From: Hyphomicrobiales bacterium
GTDB taxonomy: Bacteria > Pseudomonadota > Alphaproteobacteria > Rhizobiales > Rhizobiaceae
NCBI GenBank assembly: GCA_900469615.1
Contig: UBYA01000011.1
Location: 1 to 64,000 of the forward strand
DNA length: 64,000 nt
Reading direction: 5' to 3'
The notes under the pieces were generated by a model. It was not told the DNA's origin. It worked only from the letters and a program-made list of their open reading frames with translations, and searched no databases. Of this stretch, positions 28,987 through 37,047 are shown in pieces. Made by a program: the position numbers and the translations under genes. How positions within the stretch are numbered: position 1 is the stretch's first letter; each line of letters begins with the position of its first letter.

Positions 28987-29022
28987 CGGCCTGACGGCGG
29001 TTCGAAGACCGCCGTCAGGCCG
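28987..29022. repeat. 15-bp-stem intercistronic hairpin after ehuB
   Basis: CGGCCTGACGGCGGT and its exact complement are separated by a 6-nt loop in the ehuB-ehuC gap. No U-tract follows on the minus strand. Such stems after a binding-protein gene usually protect its 3' end and raise its expression over the permease genes. The outer 11 bp match the hairpin at 11565-11595. Confidence 0.65.
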
Positions 29023-29041
29023 ATATCGACTGTCGACAGGC

Positions 29042-29899
29042 TCACTTGCCCGCGCACAGGTCTTCGGTGCTCTTCGTGCGCGCAGCCTCGACGCTTTCAG
29101 CGCTCAGGCCATAGGACATCAGGATCTTCTTGTAGTCGTCGGTCTTCTTGAAGGCGACAAGGGCCGTATTGAACGCCTTGTAGAGATCCTTGTCTTCCGG
29201 CCGGAAATCGAAGCCGCCATAGCTGCGGACCGATTTTCCTGCGATCACGGGATCGGTGAACGGTTCGGCATGCTCGACATTCGTGCTGCCCTGAACCAGC
29301 TTGGCGACGGTGAGCTCGGTTGCGGCATAGGCATCGGCGCGGCCGGTCTGGATCGTGGACAGCGCATCGGCATTCGCCTGGATCATGACGATCTGGGAGT
29401 CCGGGATGCCAAGGCCATGGAAGAAATCGAGCTGATCGGCACCCGAGACGATAGCGACCTTGAGCGACGGATCCTTCTTGATGTCTTCATAGGAATGCAG
29501 GTTCTTCGGATTGCCCTTCGGCACCAGCAGTCCCTCGCCGTAGCTGGAGTTCGGCGTCGTGAACTGCACCTGCTTGCAGCGCTCCGGCAGGATGTTCTGC
29601 TCGGCGGCCACGAAATCGAAGCGCTTGGCCTTCAGGCCGGGAATGAGCGATCCGAACGGCGTCACCGTCCAGTCGACCTCCTTCACGCCCATCGACTTCA
29701 GGACGGCAGCGGCAACGTCGGGACCGATACCCTTGGCAGCGCCGCTCTCGTCCATGTAGCTGTAGGGAACCTCGTTGGCGCTGGCGCCGCGGATATAGCC
29801 ATCCTTCTTGATCTGTTCGAGGCTGGCGGCATGGGCGGATGCTGCAAGGCCGACCGTCAGACCCACGGCGGCAAGACTGCGATAAAAATTCGATCTCAT
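29042..29899 (-). CDS. ehuB: Ectoine/hydroxyectoine-binding periplasmic protein EhuB
   Basis: A 285-residue family-3 solute-binding protein. Residues 1-24 form a signal peptide ending in SAHA. The mature protein starts ASLEQIKKDGYIRG and has the ANEVPYSYMDESGAAKGIGPDVAAAVLKSMG stretch typical of EhuB, then PFGSLIPGLKAKRFDFVAAEQNILPERCKQVQF. GGAG lies 7 nt before the start. It delivers ectoine or hydroxyectoine to EhuCD with high affinity. It is flanked by two hairpins (28987 and 29974), suggesting separate control of its abundance. Confidence 0.9.
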   Translation of the reverse strand: MRSNFYRSLAAVGLTVGLAASAHAASLEQIKKDGYIRGASANEVPYSYMDESGAAKGIGPDVAAAVLKSMGVKEVDWTVTPFGSLIPGLKAKRFDFVAAEQNILPERCKQVQFTTPNSSYGEGLLVPKGNPKNLHSYEDIKKDPSLKVAIVSGADQLDFFHGLGIPDSQIVMIQANADALSTIQTGRADAYAATELTVAKLVQGSTNVEHAEPFTDPVIAGKSVRSYGGFDFRPEDKDLYKAFNTALVAFKKTDDYKKILMSYGLSAESVEAARTKSTEDLCAGK

Positions 29900-29973
29900 A
29901 GTTCACTCCTCTGTGGTTGGATTCCGCCATCGGCTGTCCGGTTTTCCGGATCTTTGCCGTAACGGGTTGCGAA

Positions 29974-29997
29974 CCGCGCCGCGCTGTCGCGGCGCGG
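29974..29997. promoter_or_regulatory. 10-bp-stem hairpin between doeB and ehuB
   Basis: CCGCGCCGCG and CGCGGCGCGG form a perfect stem with the 4-nt loop CTGT, 4 bp after the doeB stop on the minus strand. Without a U-tract it is more likely an RNA processing or stabilising element than a terminator, though partial termination is possible. Confidence 0.5.
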
Positions 29998-30001
29998 CAA
30001 T

Positions 30002-31021
30002 TCAGGGGCCGGCCGTCAAGGTCGCGACGACGGCCAGGCAGTCGCCGGTCTTGATGAGACCAGGGAAATGGCGGGCGGCCAGGATACCGTCCAGCGCCGC
30101 GCGATAATCGAACGGCGTGGACCCGGTGCGGCCGATCGGGTGGATTCTGGCGATCACCTCCCCGCGCGCGACCGTGTCGCCAAGATCCCTTGTCGGCTCG
30201 AAAAGCCCGTCCGCTTCGGCAAAGACGAAGCAATCCGACGACGGCATATCGAGCCATTGCGTCGCTTCGATCTGCGGCGTACCGGCGACGATACCCGCCT
30301 GCTTCAAGACGTTCAAAACGCCGCGCCTTGCAATGGAAGCCGTGCGCGCCGATATGGTTCCACCGCCCGAAAGCTCTGTGGTCACAAAGACCTTGCCCAT
30401 TTCCTCCGCGGTGGTGTCGTACATCCCGACGGCATCGATCTCGATCATCCGCATGGAATAGGGTGCGGAAAATGCGGCGACCGCATCGAAACAGGCTTTC
30501 TCCTGCCTCTTATCGGCCAATGCGTGAGCGGCGGCATAAGGCAGGAAATCAAGCGTCCGGCCGCCCGAATGGAAATCCAGCACGATGTCGGCCAGCGGCA
30601 GCAGGTGACGGGTGAAATAGTCGGCGATCTTCTCGGTGACGCCGCCGTCGGGCCGACCGGGAAAACTGCGGTTGAGATTGCCCCTGTCGATCGGAGACGT
30701 GCGGGTTCCCGCCTGAAAGGCCGGGTAGTTCATCGCCGGAACGACGATGATCCTTCCGTTGATCTCCTCGGCCTTCAAAGTCCGGGCGAGATCGAAAAGT
30801 GCGACAGGGCCTTCATATTCGTCGCCATGGTTGGCGCCCGTCAGCAGCGCCGTCGGTCCCTCGCCATTCTTGATGACGCAGACCGGGATCATGATCGAGC
30901 CCCAGGCGGAGTCGTCGCGCGACCAGGGAAGCCGCAGGTGGCCGTGCTGAATGCCATCGCGATCGAAGTCGACTGTCGGAACGATCGGCGATGGCCGTGT
31001 GACAATGCTCATGCTGTTCAT
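30002..31021 (-). CDS. doeB: N-alpha-acetyl-L-2,4-diaminobutyrate deacetylase DoeB (EutE)
   Basis: A 339-residue zinc hydrolase of the succinylglutamate desuccinylase/aspartoacylase family. His65 and Glu68 (TGANHGDEYEG) and His151 (LDFHSGGR) are the expected zinc ligands, and RGNLNRSFPGRPDG carries substrate-binding arginines. It removes acetate from N-alpha-acetyl-diaminobutyrate produced by DoeA. It begins just after the doeA stop. ATG 31021 is my choice; ATG 31012 is also possible. Confidence 0.9.
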   Translation of the reverse strand: MNSMSIVTRPSPIVPTVDFDRDGIQHGHLRLPWSRDDSAWGSIMIPVCVIKNGEGPTALLTGANHGDEYEGPVALFDLARTLKAEEINGRIIVVPAMNYPAFQAGTRTSPIDRGNLNRSFPGRPDGGVTEKIADYFTRHLLPLADIVLDFHSGGRTLDFLPYAAAHALADKRQEKACFDAVAAFSAPYSMRMIEIDAVGMYDTTAEEMGKVFVTTELSGGGTISARTASIARRGVLNVLKQAGIVAGTPQIEATQWLDMPSSDCFVFAEADGLFEPTRDLGDTVARGEVIARIHPIGRTGSTPFDYRAALDGILAARHFPGLIKTGDCLAVVATLTAGP

Positions 31022-31030
31022 CTCAGGCAA

Positions 31031-32209
31031 TCACTTCACGACAAGCTGCCGGGGAACACTGGAGAGGCAATCGACACCGCTTTCGGTGATGACGATGCTC
31101 TCCGTGATCTCCATGCCCATGGTTTCAAGCCAGAGTCCCGTCATGAAATGAAAGGTCATGCCTGGCTGCAGTTCGGTACGGTCGCCGGGGCGCAGGCTCA
31201 TGGTTCGTTCGCCCCAGTCCGGCGGATAGGAAAGACCGATCGAGTAACCCGTGCGGTTGTCCTTGACGATCCCGTATTTCTTCAGGACCGCGAAGAAGGC
31301 GTTGGCGATATCCTCGCAGGCATTGCCCGGCTTGGCGGCGGCAAGGCCTGCCTCCATGCCTTCGAGCGTCGCCTTCTCCGCATCCAGAAAAGCCTGCGTC
31401 GGCTTGCCGAGAAAAACGGTTCGCGACAGCGGGCAATGATAGCGGCGATAGCAGCCGGCAATCTCGAAGAAGGTCCCTTCGCCGTTCTTCATCGGCTTGT
31501 CGTCCCAGGTCAGATGCGGGGCGGAGGCATCGGCGCCCGACGGCAGCAGGGGAACGATGGCCGCATAGTCGCCGCCGAAGCCGTCGACGCCGCGGATGCC
31601 GGCATCGTAGATTTCGGCAACGAGATCGGATTTGCGGATACCCGGCTCGACCTTTTCAATAATTCTTTGGTGCATGGCCTCGACGATGCGCCCGGCCTTG
31701 CGCATGTAGTCGAGCTCAGTCTTGCTCTTGACGGCCCGCTGCCAGTTCACCAGCCCCCGGGCATCCTTGAAACGGGCATTCGGCAAGTGCTTGACGAGAG
31801 AGGCATAGGCTGCGGCGGTGAACCAGTAATTGTCCATCTCGACGGCGATCGAGGCATTCGACCAGCCGCGCTCCTCGATGAGCTTCGACAGCAGATCCAT
31901 CGGATGGCGCTCGTTGGACTGCACGTAGTGATCCGGATAACCGACGATATTATCATGGGCCAGATAGGCGGTGCGCTTGGCGCCATTGGCATCCTGGCCG
32001 CGGCCATACCAGATCGGCTCGCCGGAGCCGGGCACCAGCACGCATTGATGCACGTAGAAAGACCAGCCGTCATAGCCGGTGAGCCAGTGCATATTGGACG
32101 GGTCCGTGACGATGACGAGATCGACACCGGCCTTTTCCATGGCACGGCGCGTCTTGGCAAGCCGCTCGGCATATTCGGCGCGGGTGAAATTGAGGGTCGG
32201 TTCGCTCAC
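31031..32209 (-). CDS. doeA: Ectoine hydrolase DoeA (EutD)
   Basis: A 392-residue member of the M24 creatinase/aminopeptidase-P fold that opens the ectoine ring, giving mainly N-alpha-acetyl-diaminobutyrate. The N-terminal creatinase domain includes DPSNMHWLTGYDGWSFYVHQ. The C-terminal pita-bread domain includes GTFFEIAGCYRRYHCPLSRTVFLG and GYSIGLSYPPDWGE. The usual metal-site residues of M24 peptidases are partly replaced, as is typical for DoeA. The GTG start overlaps the eutC stop (GTGA), so translation is coupled. Confidence 0.92.
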   Translation of the reverse strand: MSEPTLNFTRAEYAERLAKTRRAMEKAGVDLVIVTDPSNMHWLTGYDGWSFYVHQCVLVPGSGEPIWYGRGQDANGAKRTAYLAHDNIVGYPDHYVQSNERHPMDLLSKLIEERGWSNASIAVEMDNYWFTAAAYASLVKHLPNARFKDARGLVNWQRAVKSKTELDYMRKAGRIVEAMHQRIIEKVEPGIRKSDLVAEIYDAGIRGVDGFGGDYAAIVPLLPSGADASAPHLTWDDKPMKNGEGTFFEIAGCYRRYHCPLSRTVFLGKPTQAFLDAEKATLEGMEAGLAAAKPGNACEDIANAFFAVLKKYGIVKDNRTGYSIGLSYPPDWGERTMSLRPGDRTELQPGMTFHFMTGLWLETMGMEITESIVITESGVDCLSSVPRQLVVK

Positions 32210-33222
32210 GCTGGGTCTCCTGATGCTTGTGTCGTTTCAATCGCCTGTCCCGCGCCGGCCGATACGGCGCGGCGATAGGCAAGCGTGGCAATGGCGGTAT
32301 CCTGCACGCCTGTTCCGGTCAGATCGCAAAGCGTGATGGCCTCGCGCGACCGGCGGCCGGCGGCCTGGCCCGAGACGATGGCGCCGAGTTCGGGGAAATC
32401 GGCACTCTCGCTCACAAGCCCGGCGGCGATGGCATGATGAAGCTCGCCAAGCCGCCGCGTCTGCTTCAGGCTGTCGGCGACATAGGGGGCTGCTCGCCGA
32501 ATGGCGGCCGGATCGATCTCGTTCTTATGCTCCGCGTCCGAGCCCATGGCCGTGACGTGCTGGCCCGGCCGCAGCCACGCGGCATCGAGGACCGGCCGGC
32601 TCGAGGGTGTCGTGGTCACGATAATATCGGCGCCGCGGCAGGCGCGCTCGGCATCGGCCTCCGCCGAAACGGGAAAGCCGAGTTCCGCCGTCAGTTCCCC
32701 GGCAAGCTTTTCGGCCTTTGCCAGATCCCGCGCCCAAATCCGGGCTGCCTCGATCGGCCGGACGAGCGTGAGCGCGCGCAATTGCAGCCGGGCCTGCATG
32801 CCCGCACCGAGAATGGCGGCAATCCGGGCATCCGGCCTGGCAAGGTGTCGTGCCGCCACCGCGCCGGCAGCGGCGGTGCGCACATCGGTCAGATAGCCAT
32901 TGTCGAGCAAAAGCGCCTCGACCAGCCCGGTATGCGCCGACAGCAGCATCATCAATCCATTGGTGCTGGGAAGGCCGAGCGACGGATTGTTGAAAAAGCC
33001 GGGACTGACCTTGATCGCAAAGCTGTCGAGATCCGGAACGTACGCCGTTTTCACATCAACCTCGCCGCGATGCGCGGGAATATCCAGCCGCATGATGGGC
33101 GGCATTTCCACGGCCTTGGTCGCCAGCGCGGCGAAGGCCTGTTCGACGCAATCGACGGCGTCAATGTCGAGTTGAACGATCTTGCGCAGATCGGTTTCCG
33201 TCAGGATCAGCACACGGGTCAT
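32206..33222 (-). CDS. eutC: Ornithine cyclodeaminase family protein EutC
   Basis: A 338-residue protein of the ornithine cyclodeaminase/mu-crystallin family. It has the NAD-binding Rossmann motif AAILGAGMQARLQLRALTLVRP (about residues 127-148) and the MGSDAEHKNEID loop. In ectoine clusters EutC works with EutA and EutB in converting 5-hydroxyectoine products into ectoine-pathway intermediates. The exact chemistry is inferred in the literature. It overlaps eutB at its start and doeA at its end. The frame extends upstream to 33462, but 33222 is the natural ATG. Confidence 0.88.
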   Translation of the reverse strand: MTRVLILTETDLRKIVQLDIDAVDCVEQAFAALATKAVEMPPIMRLDIPAHRGEVDVKTAYVPDLDSFAIKVSPGFFNNPSLGLPSTNGLMMLLSAHTGLVEALLLDNGYLTDVRTAAAGAVAARHLARPDARIAAILGAGMQARLQLRALTLVRPIEAARIWARDLAKAEKLAGELTAELGFPVSAEADAERACRGADIIVTTTPSSRPVLDAAWLRPGQHVTAMGSDAEHKNEIDPAAIRRAAPYVADSLKQTRRLGELHHAIAAGLVSESADFPELGAIVSGQAAGRRSREAITLCDLTGTGVQDTAIATLAYRRAVSAGAGQAIETTQASGDPA

Positions 33223-34205
33223 GACGCCACTCCCGCATCGCGATCGTCGACGATCGCACGATGGACCGCCGGATCGATATTGCCCCCGGAAACGACAATC
33301 ACCGTCGGACCATCGGATACGATCTTGCCGGCAAGCAGGGCCGCGATCCCGACGGCTCCCGCACCTTCGACGGTCTCGCCCTCGATCCGGGCCGCATGGC
33401 GGATGCCTGCGGCAATCTCCTCCTCGCTGAGCAGGATCACCCCGTCCAGAAGTGCGCGACACATGGGGAAAGTCAGGCGATTGTCGAGGCCGATGCCGCC
33501 GCCGAGCGAATCCGCCAGGGTCTCGACCTCCTGCACGTCCGTCGGTCGACCGGCCGCCAGACTTGCCGCCATCGCCGCACCGCGCTCCATCGACACGCCG
33601 ATTATCCGCGCGGCGGGCAGCCGGCCCTTGATCGCGGCCGCAACGCCCGAAGCCAGCCCGCCGCCGGACAGCGGCACCAGAACGAGCGCGGTCTCGGGCA
33701 GGTCGTCGGCAACCTCGAGCCCGAGCGTGCCCTGACCGGCAATGACGGCGGCATCGTCAAAGGGAGGAACGAAGCACATGCCCTCTTCCCGCACCAGACG
33801 CTCGACCTCCAGCATCGCGTCATCCTGCGAACGCCCGACGATGCGAACGTCTGCCCCGAGGCTTCGGATAGCTTCGACCTTGTTGGCCGGAACGAGAGCG
33901 GACAGGCATACGGTCGCGCGCGCGCCCATCGTCCCGGCGGCATGGGCAACCGCCCGGCCATGATTGCCGGTGGACGCCGTTACCAATCCGCGCGACCGGG
34001 CCTGCCCGTCCAGACACCGGAGCGCATTGGTCGCACCGCGCAGCTTGAAACTGCCGGTCTGCTGGCGATTTTCCAGCTTCAGGCAAACGGGAATGTCCGC
34101 GCGCCGGGATAGCGCCTGCGAATGCCGCAGCGGCGTGCGCACAACATGCCCGCCGATGCGTTGCCGCGCCGCTTCGATATTCTCCAGCGTCACCATCATT
34201 GTCAT
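33219..34205 (-). CDS. eutB: Threonine dehydratase-like PLP enzyme EutB
   Basis: A 328-residue fold-type II PLP enzyme. The PLP lysine is in GSFKLRGATNAL (about residue 52 from ATG 34205), the glycine-rich phosphate loop is VPLSGGGLASG, and STGNHGRAVAHAAG is the substrate loop. In ectoine loci EutB is proposed to act on hydroxylated diaminobutyrate from hydroxyectoine. It is the first gene of the minus-strand operon. GTG 34214 or ATG 34196/34199 are possible alternative starts because no strong ribosome-binding site fixes the choice. Its usual partner eutA is absent. Confidence 0.86.
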   Translation of the reverse strand: MTMMVTLENIEAARQRIGGHVVRTPLRHSQALSRRADIPVCLKLENRQQTGSFKLRGATNALRCLDGQARSRGLVTASTGNHGRAVAHAAGTMGARATVCLSALVPANKVEAIRSLGADVRIVGRSQDDAMLEVERLVREEGMCFVPPFDDAAVIAGQGTLGLEVADDLPETALVLVPLSGGGLASGVAAAIKGRLPAARIIGVSMERGAAMAASLAAGRPTDVQEVETLADSLGGGIGLDNRLTFPMCRALLDGVILLSEEEIAAGIRHAARIEGETVEGAGAVGIAALLAGKIVSDGPTVIVVSGGNIDPAVHRAIVDDRDAGVAS

Positions 34206-34302
34206 GGCGCGCACCGATGCGTTTCAACCGGCGGGACCGATATCATCACGATACTCATCTCTTTCTCGCTTGTAAGCTCTGAACAGCAGCGTGAGAGAGA
34301 CA

Positions 34303-34345
34303 ATGGATCATGTCAATCTGTATATTGTTTCATTACAATTATAAC
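34303..34345. promoter_or_regulatory. Candidate control region of the eut-doe-ehu operon
   Basis: About 100 bp before eutB lie ATGGAT (34303-34308) and TCAATCTGTAT (34313-34323). The latter resembles the TCAATCCATGTAT part of the enuR operator with two bases missing. Next comes an AT-rich dyad ATTGT-N6-ACAAT (34324-34339). These could bind EnuR or DoeX. The resemblance is modest. Confidence 0.3.
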
Positions 34346-34603
34346 GGCACAACCTCCCATATCGCAAGCCGGGTGCTCGGATGAGGGTAAGTTCCCCGCC
34401 GGCGCGATGATCTTCAAAGACCGCTCCCGGTAAAGACCCGCATTTCGTTGAACCATTTTTTGGGGCAGAGAGATGAAACCGCCGCTATGCGGAACGGCAT
34501 GCGGAGAGACGCCGGCGGGTGCGGATTTAAGCCTATGCCCGGCATCTGCCCGGCCAGGAAACTCACCTCTCTCAGGTCCTCCTCCCGAAAGCTCGGAAAA
34601 TTT
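34346..34603. other. Intergenic stretch without recognisable gene
   Basis: This stretch lies between the eut control region and the LacI-type operators. I see no protein-like frame, RNA gene or terminator in it. Confidence 0.4.
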
Positions 34604-34621
34604 TGAGAAAAGCTTTTCTCA
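34604..34621. promoter_or_regulatory. LacI-family operator, copy 1
   Basis: TGAGAAAAGCTTTTCTCA is a perfect 18-bp palindrome. It is identical to the copy at 34637, with centres 33 bp apart (about three helical turns). A TTGACT -35-like hexamer (34624-34629) lies between them. Confidence 0.75.
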
Positions 34622-34636
34622 TATTGACTCTGCTGC

Positions 34637-34654
34637 TGAGAAAAGCTTTTCTCA
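34637..34654. promoter_or_regulatory. LacI-family operator, copy 2
   Basis: Exact second copy of the 18-bp palindrome, 25 bp before the proposed regulator start. Binding here would cover the -10/+1 area. Two in-phase copies suit cooperative binding or a tetramer bridge. Confidence 0.75.
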
Positions 34655-34678
34655 AGAAAATCGAACGGGAGAAGGCAT

Positions 34679-35698
34679 CTGGTAAATCAGCGTGCGAAAA
34701 GTGGACGCGCAACGATTCACGACGTTGCGGCGGCTGCGGGTGTGAGCATTTCGACGGCATCCAAGGCGTTGAACAATACCGGCCGCATGGGCGACGAAAC
34801 CCGGGAAAGGGTCAAGCGCGCTGCCGCCGAAATCGGTTTTCGACCGAATGCGCTGGCCAAGGGATTGCTCAGCAATCGCACCTTCACGATTGGTCTTCTG
34901 ACCAACGATACATATGGCCGCTTCACGCTGCCGGTCATGGCCGGCATCACGGAAGCGCTCGTCGATCACGGAGTTTCGGTCTTCCTCTGCACCATCGAGG
35001 ACGATCCGGCGCTTGGAAAGGTTCATGTGGACGCGCTGCTGGACAAGCATGTCGATGGCATCATCGCCTCGGGCAAGCGAATCGACCGCCGGCTGCCGGT
35101 GGATTTGTCCAACCTGCCCGTCCCCGTCGTCTATGCCTTCACGGAAGGCACGCCGGAAAGCGTCACCTTCTGCGCCGACGACTTTCAAGGGGCCACGCTT
35201 GCCGTGGAATGGCTGCAGGGGCTTGGCCGGCGCCGGATTGCCCATGTGACCGGCCCCGACAGCTTCGTTTCGGTGCGTGAGCGCGTCAGGGCCTATCGCG
35301 ATCTTGCCGGAGACGATCTGCCGGTTCTTTACGGCATGTGGTCGGAGGCATGGGGCCATCAGGCGGTGGCGCAGCTGTGGAGCATGCCGGGACCGAGGCC
35401 GGACGCCATCTTCTGCGGCAACGACCAGATCGCCCGCGCGGTCATCGACGCCTTGCGCGAACGCGGCGTACGGGTGCCGGAAGATGTCTCCGTGGTCGGT
35501 TTCGACAATTGGGAGATCGTCGCCGCCCAGACGCGCCCGCCGCTGACGACGGTCGACATGAATCTCAAAGCGCTCGGGCGCGAGGCCGGCCTGACGGTTC
35601 TCGCGCTGGCGGAAGGCCGCAGCATCGAGCCTGGCATCAGAACCTTGCCGTGCGAACTGATCGTGCGGCAATCGTGCGGGGGAAACCCCGATCGTTGA
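34679..35698 (+). CDS. LacI family repressor of the arabinoside operon (probable CTG start)
   Basis: A LacI-type regulator of 339 residues if it starts at CTG 34679. The recognition helix region ATIHDVAAAAGVSISTASKALNN needs codons upstream of the first standard start, GTG 34742, which would delete half of the helix-turn-helix. No ATG, GTG or TTG is in frame between 34670 and 34742. CTG 34679 has GGGAG 7 nt upstream and gives MVNQRAKSGRATIHDVA. The rest is a sugar-binding sensor domain. Two palindromes lie just before it, and the downstream transport/GH127 genes are its likely targets. Confidence 0.8.
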   Translation: MVNQRAKSGRATIHDVAAAAGVSISTASKALNNTGRMGDETRERVKRAAAEIGFRPNALAKGLLSNRTFTIGLLTNDTYGRFTLPVMAGITEALVDHGVSVFLCTIEDDPALGKVHVDALLDKHVDGIIASGKRIDRRLPVDLSNLPVPVVYAFTEGTPESVTFCADDFQGATLAVEWLQGLGRRRIAHVTGPDSFVSVRERVRAYRDLAGDDLPVLYGMWSEAWGHQAVAQLWSMPGPRPDAIFCGNDQIARAVIDALRERGVRVPEDVSVVGFDNWEIVAAQTRPPLTTVDMNLKALGREAGLTVLALAEGRSIEPGIRTLPCELIVRQSCGGNPDR

Positions 35699-35742
35699 TT
35701 GAGGAAAAGGGGCTGATGGGAGTGGCCCCATGGGAGGAGAAG

Positions 35743-36981
35743 ATGATGAAGCGATTTCTGGCCGCGACCGGCCTCATATCTTTAATGCTTGCTTCCGGTG
35801 CGTCCGCTGAAGACATCTCCATGTGGGTGCGCAGCGGCATCGGCGATTCCTTCAAGAAGGTCGTCGAGGCCTATAATGCCGGGCACGACGACAAGGTGAC
35901 GCTGACGGAAGTGCCCTTTGCCGAACTCGTGCAGAAATATGCGACGGCGATTGCCGGCGGACAGGCCCCCGACGCCCTGTCGATGGACCTCATCTACACG
36001 CCCGCCTTTGCCGCCGCCGGACAACTTGAGGACCTGACGGACTGGGCAAAGAGCCTGCCCTATTTCAATTCCCTGTCGCCCTCGCATGTGAAGCTCGGCA
36101 CCTATGACGGCCACATCTACGGCCTGCCTCTTTCCGTCGAGACATCGGTCTTCGCCTGGAACAAGGATCTCTACAAAAAGGCCGGCCTCGATCCCGAAAA
36201 AGCCCCGACCACATGGGAAGAGATCGAGCACAATGCCGAAAAGATCCGCGCGCTCGGCGGCGACACCTACGGGTTTTACTTCTCCGGCGGCGGTTGCGGC
36301 GGCTGCATGATCTTCACCTTCACGCCGCTGGTTTGGGGCGCGGGTGCCGACATTCTCTCGGCCGACGGCAAGACGGCGACGCTCGATACCCCGCAGATGC
36401 GCAAGGCGGTCGGCTTCTACCGTGACATGGTCAAGAAGGATCTCGTCCCGGCAGGCGCGGCAAGCGATACCGGCGCCAATTTCCTCAGCATCAGCAACGG
36501 CAAGATCGGCCAGCAGAGCATCGGCGCCTTCTCGATCGGCACGCTGATCACGCAGTATCCCGACATCCATTTCGGCGTCACGCTGATCCCGGGCGTCGAC
36601 GGCAAGCCGTCTTCCTTTGCCGGCGGCGACAATTTCGTCATCTCCAAGGGCACGAAGAAGCTGGAGGCCGTGAAGAAGTTCCTCGAATACACCTATTCGC
36701 TCGAAGGACAGAAGATCATGGCGAAGTACGGCAGCCTGCCGACGCGCGGCGATATCGCCGAGCAGGTCCTTCAGGGTCTGGACCCGCGCATGCAGGTCGG
36801 GCTGAAGGCGATCTCGATCGCCAAGACACCCTACACGCTGCAGTTCAACGACCTGATCAACAGCGCCAACGGTCCCTGGGCGGGCTTTACCAACGCGGCC
36901 ATCTTCGGAAGCGATGTCGATGCCGCCTTCGCCAATGCGCAGTCGGAGATGCAGTCGATCATCGACAACGCGCAGCAATAG
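35743..36981 (+). CDS. Sugar ABC transporter substrate-binding protein
   Basis: A 412-residue family-1 solute-binding protein. A signal peptide (MMKRFLAATGLISLMLASGASA) is followed by EDISMWVRSG and a two-lobe sugar-binding fold. The IYGLPLSVETSVFAWNKDLYKKAGLD motif is typical of the family. A Gly/Cys segment GGGCGGCM is unusual and may form a disulfide. GGAGGA precedes the tandem ATGs at 35743/35746. Context with GH127 suggests arabinose-containing oligosaccharides as ligand, which is an inference. Confidence 0.87.
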   Translation: MMKRFLAATGLISLMLASGASAEDISMWVRSGIGDSFKKVVEAYNAGHDDKVTLTEVPFAELVQKYATAIAGGQAPDALSMDLIYTPAFAAAGQLEDLTDWAKSLPYFNSLSPSHVKLGTYDGHIYGLPLSVETSVFAWNKDLYKKAGLDPEKAPTTWEEIEHNAEKIRALGGDTYGFYFSGGGCGGCMIFTFTPLVWGAGADILSADGKTATLDTPQMRKAVGFYRDMVKKDLVPAGAASDTGANFLSISNGKIGQQSIGAFSIGTLITQYPDIHFGVTLIPGVDGKPSSFAGGDNFVISKGTKKLEAVKKFLEYTYSLEGQKIMAKYGSLPTRGDIAEQVLQGLDPRMQVGLKAISIAKTPYTLQFNDLINSANGPWAGFTNAAIFGSDVDAAFANAQSEMQSIIDNAQQ

Positions 36982-36995
36982 TCGATCCTTGAACG

Positions 36996-37018
36996 CCGGG
37001 AAGCCTTACGCTTCCCGG
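36996..37018. promoter_or_regulatory. Intercistronic hairpin after the binding-protein gene
   Basis: CCGGGAAGC and GCTTCCCGG form a perfect 9-bp stem with a 5-nt loop 15 bp after the binding-protein stop. There is no U-tract. As at ehuB it may stabilise the upstream message. Confidence 0.55.
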
Positions 37019-37047
37019 TTCCTCAATCGCAATATCGGGAGCATTCC

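Noticed and set aside
30068..32278. 736-codon plus-strand open frame opposite doeB and doeA
   Set aside because: Both antisense genes are recognised with intact motifs, and this frame has no family features.
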